DNA of 64,000 nucleotides from Amycolatopsis sp. NBRC 101858 (lineage in GTDB: Bacteria > Actinomycetota > Actinomycetes > Mycobacteriales > Pseudonocardiaceae): the NCBI RefSeq assembly GCF_030269325.1, contig NZ_BSTD01000001.1, positions 558,001-622,000 on the forward strand. Reading direction: 5' to 3'. This document shows, in pieces, positions 57,593 to 64,000 of this stretch. The position numbers were made by a program, and so were the translations under genes. Positions within the stretch are counted from its first letter, which is position 1. Each line of letters opens with the position of its first letter. The notes beneath the pieces were generated by a model. It saw only the letters and a program-made list of their open reading frames with translations. It made no database searches and was not told the DNA's origin.

Positions 57593-57629
57593 GCTACATT
57601 TGCTACATTGATCCCTATGGCAAATGTAG
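57593..57629 (+). promoter_or_regulatory. TetR operator with inverted repeat at the oxidoreductase start
   Basis: GCTACATTTGCTACAT (57593-57608) repeats the element found before tetR (15 of 16 bases). A perfect 10-base inverted pair, CTACATTTGC (57594-57603) and GCAAATGTAG (57620-57629), spans the start codon at 57617; the right arm lies inside codons 2-5. Confidence 0.65.
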
Positions 57630-58468
57630 TGAACCTCGGCACCTACGGCGTGTTCCTGTCCCCGCACCGCGACGACCCGACCCGCAAGCAGCACGCCATC
57701 GCGGCGGACAAGCTGGGCTACGGCACGGCCTGGCTCGGCACCGGGCGGGCCTCGATCAGCGACCTCGCCCTGGTCGAAGACATCCTGGCCGCGACCGAGC
57801 GGATCACCGTGGCGACGGCGATCGTGAACGTCTGGGCCGACGAGCCGGAGCCGCTGGCCGAGTCGTACCACCGGCTGGCCCAGCGGTACGGAAAGCGCTT
57901 GCTGCTGGGGATCGGCGTCGGCCACCCCGAGTCGGTCACCGGCTACCACAGCCCGTACGACACGCTCGTCGGCTTCCTCGACCGGCTCGACGCGGCCGGG
58001 GTGCCCGCCGACGCCCGGGTGCTCGCCGCGCTCGGCGACCGGGTGCTGCGCCTGGCCCGCGACCGCACGGCGGGCGCGCACCCCTACCTCGTGCCGGTCG
58101 CGCACACGCGGCACGCGAGGTCGGTCCTGGGGGCGGGCAAGATCCTGGCCCCGGAGCAGAAAGTCGTCGTCGGCACCGCCGAGGAGGCTCGCGAAGTCGG
58201 CCGTGCCTTCATCCGCGAGCCCTACCTCGGGCTGCGCAACTACGTGAACAACCTGCTGCGCCACGGGTACACCGACGCCGACGTCGCGGACGGCGGCAGC
58301 GATCGGCTGATCGACGACCTCGCGCTGCACGGGACCCCCGAGGAGATCGCGAAGGGTCTGCGGTCCCATGTGGACGCGGGCGCCGACCACGTGGCCCTCC
58401 AGGTGATCGGCCGGTCGGCCGAAGTGGAGGCGGAGAACCACCGGCGGATGGCCGAAGTGCTGCTCTGA
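57617..58468 (+). CDS. LLM-class (F420-dependent type) oxidoreductase
   Basis: A 283-residue luciferase-like monooxygenase-fold protein. Family features are LGYGTAWLGTG near the start, ITVATAIVNVWADEPEPLAESYHRLAQRY, RLLLGIGVGH and the C-terminal HGTPEEIAKGLRSHVDAGADHVALQV. Many actinobacterial members use F420, but cofactor choice cannot be proved here. The ATG at 57617 is preferred; a TTG nine bases upstream is possible. Under control of the preceding TetR. Its TGA and the stop of the convergent gene share TGATCA. Confidence 0.88.
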   Translation: MANVVNLGTYGVFLSPHRDDPTRKQHAIAADKLGYGTAWLGTGRASISDLALVEDILAATERITVATAIVNVWADEPEPLAESYHRLAQRYGKRLLLGIGVGHPESVTGYHSPYDTLVGFLDRLDAAGVPADARVLAALGDRVLRLARDRTAGAHPYLVPVAHTRHARSVLGAGKILAPEQKVVVGTAEEAREVGRAFIREPYLGLRNYVNNLLRHGYTDADVADGGSDRLIDDLALHGTPEEIAKGLRSHVDAGADHVALQVIGRSAEVEAENHRRMAEVLL

Positions 58469-59185
58469 TCAGCCGGGCGCGGGCAGGAGGGCGTTCAGCG
58501 CGGTGACGATCGTGCGTTCCTCGTAGGCGAAGTGGTCGTCCAAAGCGGACGCCAGCCGGTCGAACTCCGTCCGCAGCCGGGCGGGATCGGTTTCCTCGTC
58601 GACGAGACGCTGGATCTCCTCCTGCAACCGCGCGACGACGACGTGCTCCTCGCCCAGCTTGTCCAGCGTGGGCGCGAGGGCCGGGAACCGCGTGGCCAGC
58701 ATGGGGAAGATCGCGGCGCCCTCCCCGGAGTGGTGCCGGGTGAGGGCGGCGCAGAAGCCGGAGCAGCGCGTCCTCAGGCGGTGCGATCCGCCGTCACGCA
58801 GGTTCCGCAGCTCGGCGCGCAGCCAGTCGTGCACCTCGACGAGCCAGTCGCCCATGCGGCGCACGGCGTCGAGGCGGTGCAGCTCCACGACCGGCAGCAC
58901 CCGGGTCGTCTTCGCCTGGTAGTCCGCGAACCCCGGTTCGCGCGCGACGACCTCGGCGAACAACGCGTCGCGATCGGGCGGGAGCGCGGCCATCGCTTCG
59001 AACGTCTCGGCTTCGGTTTCCACGGTGACCAACGGGTTGTGGCGGATGTTGTGGTACCAGGCGGGGTGCTTCGGCGAGCCCATCGCCGAAGCGACGACGA
59101 CCAGGCGGCCGTCGATGTCCAAGGCACCCAAGGGAATGCGGTGCGGCCGGCCCGTGCGGGCACCGGTCGTGGTGAGCTGGATCAA
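58469..59185 (-). CDS. Fusion of DDN-type nitroreductase and hemerythrin domain
   Basis: A 238-residue protein joining two domains. Residues 1-108 are a deazaflavin-dependent nitroreductase (DDN) domain: LTTTGARTGRPHRIPLGAL, WYHNIRHNPLVTVE. Residues about 112-235 are a hemerythrin HHE helical bundle with His in EVHDWL, TRHHSGE, GEEHVVV and DDHFAYEE. DDN proteins bind F420; hemerythrin domains bind a di-iron centre and sense oxygen or nitric oxide. The fusion suggests an F420-linked redox function gated by the di-iron site. It is convergent with the LLM-class oxidoreductase, which may use the same cofactor. Confidence 0.82.
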   Translation of the reverse strand: MIQLTTTGARTGRPHRIPLGALDIDGRLVVVASAMGSPKHPAWYHNIRHNPLVTVETEAETFEAMAALPPDRDALFAEVVAREPGFADYQAKTTRVLPVVELHRLDAVRRMGDWLVEVHDWLRAELRNLRDGGSHRLRTRCSGFCAALTRHHSGEGAAIFPMLATRFPALAPTLDKLGEEHVVVARLQEEIQRLVDEETDPARLRTEFDRLASALDDHFAYEERTIVTALNALLPAPG

Positions 59186-59358
59186 GCTGCTCCTTCGGCG
59201 AGGAAAGTGATCGCCGGAGGCCGTGAAGCGACACGGAACGGGCGCGCGGAGGGCACACTTCTGCCAGGGTCGGCAGAACGTGTCGATTCAAGGGGGCTGA
59301 GTAGCCACTACCTCCGTGCGTAGGCCCATCCGGGGCGCATCGCCACGATAGCACGGAG

Positions 59359-60192
59359 TCAGCGCGCTTCGGCGGCCTTTCGGGCTTCCTCGGCGGCCGC
59401 GTCGGCCTGCTCGTAGGTTTCCTTCGCTTTCTCGAACTCCGCCGTCGCGCGCTCGGACCGTTCCTCGGCCTCCGCCAGGCGGGTGCGCAGGTCCTCGACG
59501 CGGGCCGTCGCCTGCTCGGCGGCGCGCTCGGTGCGGACCAGGTCGCGCTCGGCCACCGCGCGCTCCTTGGCCAGCTCGGCGGCTTCCTTGCGCAGGCGCT
59601 CGCGCTCGGCCCGCGCGCGTTCGCGTTCCTTGCGGTCTTCCTCCTCGCGCCGATGGTCCTTTTTGGGCTTCGCCGGTTCGGCCTTGTCCACCAGTTTCGC
59701 CGGACGCTTGCCGGTGGACGGCGGGGCGGTCGCGGCCAGGGTGAACCACTGGTCGGTGTCCTGGTGCGCCACCGACGTCAGGAGGCCGGCCACGGCGAGC
59801 CGCGCGGTCTCCGGGTCGGCCGCGACGGCCTCGAGGGTCGCCTCGACCTCGCGGGAGACGGTGTCGCTCATCGACGGCAGCCCGCGGACGATCCGCCGGA
59901 CCAGCTCGCCGCGGCGCCGGGTCAGGGCCCGCAGGTCGTCGCCGGCCAGGCGGGTGTGGGCGTCGCGCAGCTCGTCGCCGAGTTCGGCCAGCTCCCGCAG
60001 CTCGGCGGCGTCTTCCCGGGCCAGGCGGTTGACGATCGCCGCAGCCGTGGTCGGCTTCCGCAGCTCCCGGATCCGGGCCGCGAGCTCGGCGTCCCCTTCG
60101 GCCTTCGCAGCCTTCGCCGCCGCGTTGCGCGCGCTGACGAACTCCGCGAGGTCACCCCCGTAGAGCTCGCCGGCCACCGTGTCGAAGTCCAT
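59359..60192 (-). CDS. Hypothetical protein with long coiled coil
   Basis: A 277-residue protein with an N-terminal helical domain (about 1-140: ELYGGDLAEFVSARNAAAKAAKA, KPTTAAAIVNRLAR), a short linker, and a highly charged coiled coil (about 180-277) rich in Arg, Glu and Ala. It is a common actinobacterial hypothetical of this shape. No enzyme motif. ATG at 60192 with GGAG just upstream. It is divergent from the acyl-CoA synthetase gene. Confidence 0.78.
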   Translation of the reverse strand: MDFDTVAGELYGGDLAEFVSARNAAAKAAKAEGDAELAARIRELRKPTTAAAIVNRLAREDAAELRELAELGDELRDAHTRLAGDDLRALTRRRGELVRRIVRGLPSMSDTVSREVEATLEAVAADPETARLAVAGLLTSVAHQDTDQWFTLAATAPPSTGKRPAKLVDKAEPAKPKKDHRREEEDRKERERARAERERLRKEAAELAKERAVAERDLVRTERAAEQATARVEDLRTRLAEAEERSERATAEFEKAKETYEQADAAAEEARKAAEAR

Positions 60193-60254
60193 CGCGCTCC
60201 AGCGAACCACATCGGACTGGTGCGAGCACCCTGCGAAGAGTCATCATCGGGGGC

Positions 60255-61778
60255 ATGTTCTTCGATCTGGGTGTCCGGGACTTCCTCGACCGCGCGGAAA
60301 CGGTGTATCCGGACCGCGTCGCGGTGGTCGACGAGCCGGACCAGCCGGCGCCGAGCTGGGGTTCGCTGACCTACCGCGAGGTCGCGCGACGGGCCCGCGC
60401 GCAGGCCGCACACCTCGACGAGCTGGGCGTGCCGGTCGGCGGGCGGGTCGCGATGGTGTCGCACAACGCCGCGCGGCTGCTCGTGTCGTTCTTCGGGGTG
60501 TCCGGCTGGGGGCGGGTCCTGGTGCCGGTGAACTTCCGGCTGGCCCCGGCCGAGGTCAAGTACATCGTGGAGCACTCCGGGGCGGAGGTGCTGATCGTCG
60601 ACCCCGAGCTGGCGCACCTGCTGGACACGGTGACGGCCAAGCACGTCTTCGTCCTGGGCCGCGACGACGAGGCGATCTGGGGCGGGGACGGCACGCCGGA
60701 GCCGTGGGCCGGCGACGAGTCCGCGACGGCGACGATCAACTACACCTCGGGCACCACCGCGCGGCCGAAGGGCGTGCAGCTCACCCAGCGCAACATCTGG
60801 CTGAACGCGGCCGTGTTCGGCCTGCACACGACGTTGAGCGACCACGACGTCCTGCTGCACACGCTGCCGATGTTCCACTGCAACGGCTGGGGCATGCCGT
60901 ACGCGGTGACCGGCCTCGGCGGGCGGCACATCGTGCTGAGGAAGGTCGACGGCACGGAGATCCTGCGCCGGATCGAGGAGCACGGCGTGACCATCCTGTG
61001 TGCCGCGCCCGCGGTGGTCACGGCGGCGCTGGACGGCGCGGCGACCTGGGAGGGCGAGATCCCGGGCCGCGACCGCGTCCGGATCGTCGTGGCCGGCGCC
61101 CCGCCGCCGACGCGCACGATCGAGCGGGTGCGGGCGGAGCTGGGCTGGGAGTTCATCCAGATCTACGGGCTGACCGAGACGGCGCCGCTGCTGACGGTCA
61201 ACCGGATGCGCAGCGAGTGGGCGGACCTGGACCCGCACGAGCAGGCCAAGCTGCTGGGCCGCGCGGGAACGCCGGCGCTGGGCGTCCGGATCGCCGTCGA
61301 CACGGACGGCGAGGTGCTCGCGCAGTCGAACCACAACCTGGACGGGTATTGGGAGAACCCCGCGGAGACTTCGCGCGTGCAGGAAGGCAACTGGTTCCAC
61401 ACGGGCGACGGCGGGACGTTCTCGGACGGGTACCTGACGATCGCGGACCGCAAGAAGGACGTGATCATCTCGGGTGGCGAGAACGTGTCGTCGATCGAGG
61501 TGGAGGACGCGCTGAACTCGCACCCGGCCGTGCGGGAGGCCGCGGTGATCGGGATCCCGGACGAGAAGTGGGGCGAGCTGGTGACGGCTCTCGTGGTCAC
61601 GTCGTCGGAGGTGACTTCGGAGGAGCTGATCAAGCACTGCCGGGAGTATTTGGCGGGGTACAAGTGCCCGAAGCGGGTGGAGTTCCTGGAAGAGCTGCCC
61701 CGGACGGCGACGGGGAAAATCCAGAAGTTCAAGCTGCGGGAGCCGTTTTGGGAGGGTCAGGGCCGCCAGGTCAACTGA
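60255..61778 (+). CDS. Acyl-CoA synthetase (AMP-dependent)
   Basis: A 507-residue member of the ANL adenylating enzymes. The AMP-binding P-loop YTSGTTARPKG is at about residue 162, the YGLTETAP motif in the middle, the hinge DRKKDVIISGGENVSSIEVE, and the catalytic Lys in PRTATGKIQKFKLRE. The length and the opening residues fit medium- or long-chain fatty-acyl-CoA ligases of the FadD type. It could prime lipid synthesis but is far from the synthase operon. Confidence 0.92.
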   Translation: MFFDLGVRDFLDRAETVYPDRVAVVDEPDQPAPSWGSLTYREVARRARAQAAHLDELGVPVGGRVAMVSHNAARLLVSFFGVSGWGRVLVPVNFRLAPAEVKYIVEHSGAEVLIVDPELAHLLDTVTAKHVFVLGRDDEAIWGGDGTPEPWAGDESATATINYTSGTTARPKGVQLTQRNIWLNAAVFGLHTTLSDHDVLLHTLPMFHCNGWGMPYAVTGLGGRHIVLRKVDGTEILRRIEEHGVTILCAAPAVVTAALDGAATWEGEIPGRDRVRIVVAGAPPPTRTIERVRAELGWEFIQIYGLTETAPLLTVNRMRSEWADLDPHEQAKLLGRAGTPALGVRIAVDTDGEVLAQSNHNLDGYWENPAETSRVQEGNWFHTGDGGTFSDGYLTIADRKKDVIISGGENVSSIEVEDALNSHPAVREAAVIGIPDEKWGELVTALVVTSSEVTSEELIKHCREYLAGYKCPKRVEFLEELPRTATGKIQKFKLREPFWEGQGRQVN

Positions 61779-62104
61779 GGTTCTTCTTCGACGCGGGTTC
61801 GGGGGCCGTGCTGTGGGGTGACGCGGGCCCGGTGGACCCGCCGGTGAGCCGTGCGTTGCGTGCTTCGCTGGAGAGCTTGGTGGAGCAGTACGACGAGTCG
61901 CTGAACTGGGACTATCCGCCGGATCCCGGTCCTTGGCGGGAGGCGCGGTGCGCGCGGTTCAACTCCGACGTCCGGGCGGCGCTGGCGCGGCTGCGGGTGG
62001 AGCTGGGGCAGGAGGTCGAGGACGGGTTCACGGAGCTGCACGAGGATCCGGATCTGGACCGGTATCTGGCGGATCCGAAGGGCTTCAGGCGCTCGTCCAG
62101 GTGA
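61775..62104 (+). CDS. Small hypothetical protein with probable CTG start
   Basis: A 109-residue protein if it begins at CTG 61775, overlapping the synthetase stop (CTGA). The sequence LRFFFDAGSGAVLWGDAG at the start matches the style of small actinobacterial proteins opening with (K/R)xFFDxGxxxxLW. No ATG, GTG or TTG is available near this conserved start; a GTG 11 codons on would remove it. The remainder (SLESLVEQYDESLNWDYPPDPGPW) contains an SLNW-PxDPGPW pattern. Function unknown. The 3' end overlaps the convergent gene by 20 bases. Confidence 0.6.
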   Translation: MRFFFDAGSGAVLWGDAGPVDPPVSRALRASLESLVEQYDESLNWDYPPDPGPWREARCARFNSDVRAALARLRVELGQEVEDGFTELHEDPDLDRYLADPKGFRRSSR

Positions 62105-62444
62105 CGACGAGTTCGCCACCGTAGGACCGGACCGCGATGAGGGCGCCGTGGCTCTCCAGTTCGGCGCCACTCAACACGCCGGCCTCGTCGAACAGCTCCT
62201 TCGCCCGCACGATCTCTGACAGCGCCACCGGCAGCTTCCGCCAGGTGAAGTCGGCCGGAGGCCACAGATAGTCGGGGAGGCCCGGGGCGCGCAGTTCCGC
62301 ACACAGCGACCAGTCCGTCCACACCGTGAAAGCGAGGCACGACCCGGCCGAGAAGGTGACTTGCACCTCGGCGGGCGTGCCGTCGCGGTGGAGGATTTCC
62401 CATGCCGAGTGCATCGTCCGGCCCACCACACTTTGCAGATCCAC
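62085..62444 (-). CDS. Hypothetical protein, 119 residues
   Basis: Starts at GTG 62444, two bases after the stop of the epoxide hydrolase gene, so the two are one operon. It is a small protein with Trp-rich beta strands (AFTVWTDWSLC, LWPPADFTWRKL, LVVTWTSA). No recognisable domain or signal. The longer open frame upstream overlaps the hydrolase gene and is a shadow. Confidence 0.6.
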   Translation of the reverse strand: MDLQSVVGRTMHSAWEILHRDGTPAEVQVTFSAGSCLAFTVWTDWSLCAELRAPGLPDYLWPPADFTWRKLPVALSEIVRAKELFDEAGVLSGAELESHGALIAVRSYGGELVVTWTSA

Positions 62445-62446
62445 GG

Positions 62447-63550
62447 TCAGCGGACCATCCGAAAGAACGTCCGCACCTCGTCCACGAACAGCTCGGGCTG
62501 CTCGTAAGCCGCGAAGTGGCCGCCGCGGTCCAGCTCGTTCCAATGGCGGATGTCCGGGTACCTCTTCTCGGCCCACCGTCGCGATGGCCGTGGCATCTCC
62601 TTCGGGAAGATCGAACAGCCCGTCGGCACGTCGACCGTGTCGTCCGTCGTCTCCGAGAACCACCGCTGGACCTTCCGGATGCTCTCCCAGTACAGCCGGG
62701 CCGAGGACGCCGCCGTGCCCGTCAGCCAGTACAGCGTCACGTCGTCCAGTAGCTCGTCGCGGGTGAACGGGAAGCCGTCGGACCACGCGTGGAACTTCTC
62801 CACCAGCCAGCCGCACAGGCCGGCCGGGGAGTCCAGCAACCCGTACCCCAGCGTCTGCGGGCGGGTCGACTGCAGCACCGAATACCCGTCCTCCCAGCGC
62901 TGCGCGTGCTCCAGCGCCGCCAGGGACGCCCGTTCGGAAACCGTCAGGTCGTCGAACGTCGACGGGTCCGGGGCCGCGATCGGCGGGTTCAGGTGGATGC
63001 CCGCCAAGTGGGCCGCGTCCTGCTGGGCCAGCGACGTCGTGATCGACGTCCCCCAGTCGCCGCCCTGGGCGCCGTAGCGGGAGTAACCCAGGCGGGCCAT
63101 CAGCGATGCCCACGCCGCCGCGATGCGCTCGATGCCCCAGCCCGGGGACGACGGCTTGTCGCTGAAGCCGTAGCCCGGCAGCGACGGGATCACCAGGTGG
63201 AACTCCTCGGCCAACGGCGAAATCACCTTGCCGAACTCGAGGAACGAGCCGGGCCAGCCATGGGTCAGGATCAGCGGCAGTGCGTCGGAAGACGCCGAAC
63301 GCACGTGCAGGAAGTGGATCCCCAGGCCGTCGATTTCCGTGCGGTACTGCGGAAACCGGTTCATCCGCGCTTCCACCGCACGCCAGTCGTAGCCGGAAGC
63401 CCAGTATTCGCACAGAGAACGCAGGTACCCGAGCGGCGTGCCCTGGCTCCAGTCGTCCGGCCCGGCCTCGGGCCAGCGGGTGCGGCGCAGTCGCGCGCGC
63501 AGGTCGTCGAGGTCCGCCTCGGGGACCTCGATCCGGAACGGCGTGGTCAC
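62447..63550 (-). CDS. Epoxide hydrolase
   Basis: A 367-residue alpha/beta hydrolase with the N-terminal epoxide-hydrolase domain (PFRIEVPEADLDDLRARLRRTRWP). The nucleophile Asp is in AQGGDWGTS, the oxyanion segment is THGWPGSFLEF, and the base His is in DRGGHFAAYEQP. This fits EphN-type microsomal-like epoxide hydrolases, which open epoxides to diols. GTG start at 63550, overlapping the stop of the RibD-like gene. Confidence 0.9.
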   Translation of the reverse strand: MTTPFRIEVPEADLDDLRARLRRTRWPEAGPDDWSQGTPLGYLRSLCEYWASGYDWRAVEARMNRFPQYRTEIDGLGIHFLHVRSASSDALPLILTHGWPGSFLEFGKVISPLAEEFHLVIPSLPGYGFSDKPSSPGWGIERIAAAWASLMARLGYSRYGAQGGDWGTSITTSLAQQDAAHLAGIHLNPPIAAPDPSTFDDLTVSERASLAALEHAQRWEDGYSVLQSTRPQTLGYGLLDSPAGLCGWLVEKFHAWSDGFPFTRDELLDDVTLYWLTGTAASSARLYWESIRKVQRWFSETTDDTVDVPTGCSIFPKEMPRPSRRWAEKRYPDIRHWNELDRGGHFAAYEQPELFVDEVRTFFRMVR

Positions 63551-64000
63551 GCCGGGACGTAGGTCAGCTGGACGACGCCGTTGCCGAACGTCGCCGACTT
63601 CTTCAGCACCAGCGGGAAGGCCGGCCCCTCGGCCGGGAACAGCCGCTTCCCCCGCCCGACGACGATCGGGTACAGCAGCAGGTTCAGCTCGTCGACCAGG
63701 CCTTCGGACAGCAACCAGCGCACCGCCGTCGTGCTGCCGCTGGTCATGATGTCGCCTCCGGACGACACCTTCAGCGCCCGGACGGCCTCGACCGGATCGC
63801 CGGTCAGCAGCGTCGCGTTGTTCCAGCTCACTTCGGACAAAGTCGACGAAAGCACGTACTTGCGCACGTTGTTCATGAACTCGGCACCTTCGTCGTCCTC
63901 GACGGTGCGCCCGGGCCACGCCTCGGCGAACCCTTCGTAGGTGACGCGCCCGAGCAGCATCGCGTCGGCCGCGGCCATCCCGCTCCCGACCGCCTGGCCG
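63547..64000 (-). CDS. RibD C-terminal/dihydrofolate reductase-like protein, N-terminus beyond window
   Basis: The frame remains open at base 64000. The visible 151 residues show the RibD C-terminal fold: AADAMLLGRVTYEGFAEAWPG, GGDIMTSGSTTAVRWLLSEGLVDELNLLLYPIVVGRGKRLF and the ending GVVQLTYVPA. Such stand-alone proteins are reductases of unknown substrate. The true start lies just outside. Its stop overlaps the epoxide hydrolase start (GTGA), implying one operon. Confidence 0.85.
   Translation of the reverse strand, partial: GQAVGSGMAAADAMLLGRVTYEGFAEAWPGRTVEDDEGAEFMNNVRKYVLSSTLSEVSWNNATLLTGDPVEAVRALKVSSGGDIMTSGSTTAVRWLLSEGLVDELNLLLYPIVVGRGKRLFPAEGPAFPLVLKKSATFGNGVVQLTYVPA

Overview
The window is high-GC actinobacterial chromosome, most like Amycolatopsis or a related Pseudonocardiaceae. 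This rests on very GC-rich third codon positions, many GTG starts overlapping the previous stop, a complete actinobacterial MCE lipid-import operon, F420-type oxidoreductases, PucR-like regulators and modular polyketide synthases. No rRNA, tRNA, CRISPR array, transposase or phage gene was seen. Species assignment is inference.

Layout. 1-5.3 kb: two secreted DUF6801-like proteins (one cut by the window edge), a lipoprotein plus secretory lipase pair, a single-pass membrane protein, a GtrA-like protein and a GNAT acetyltransferase. 5.6-12.3 kb: four paralogous PucR-type regulators with one alpha/beta hydrolase between them. 12.3-12.6 kb: a dense patch of direct and inverted repeats. 12.6-17.8 kb: a 1753-residue modular polyketide synthase in which nearly every catalytic residue has been replaced although the frame is open; it also carries seven tandem 48-bp repeats. 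18.1-29.4 kb: an MCE operon (YrbE pair, six MCE proteins, two Mce-associated proteins) headed by secreted proteins, with a frameshift in mceB.

29.6-45.1 kb: a Pfa-type 'secondary lipid' synthase operon on the minus strand (PfaD-like/KS/AT/ACP/KR, then KS/AT/DH, free ACP, hydrolase, glycosyltransferase), flanked by a DrrAB-type ABC exporter and by an SDR plus an aldo/keto-reductase-fold protein lacking its catalytic tetrad. The content suggests a glycosylated, exported polyketide lipid. 45.1-48.0 kb: a TPR-CHAT protease-like protein behind a 60-residue peptide gene with a C-terminal Cys pair, separated by a strong hairpin. 48.1-48.8 kb: noncoding DNA with a hexanucleotide repeat.

48.8-64 kb: ordinary metabolic and hypothetical genes: a serine hydrolase, a VOC protein, a Nudix hydrolase, a YCII protein, a PLP aminotransferase with a kinase-like partner, a TetR regulator with recognisable operators in front of an LLM-class oxidoreductase, a nitroreductase-hemerythrin fusion, an acyl-CoA synthetase, an epoxide hydrolase and a RibD-like reductase cut by the right edge.

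The three most unusual items are the intact but catalytically erased polyketide synthase, the tetrad-less aldo/keto reductase, and the peptide plus TPR-CHAT pair.
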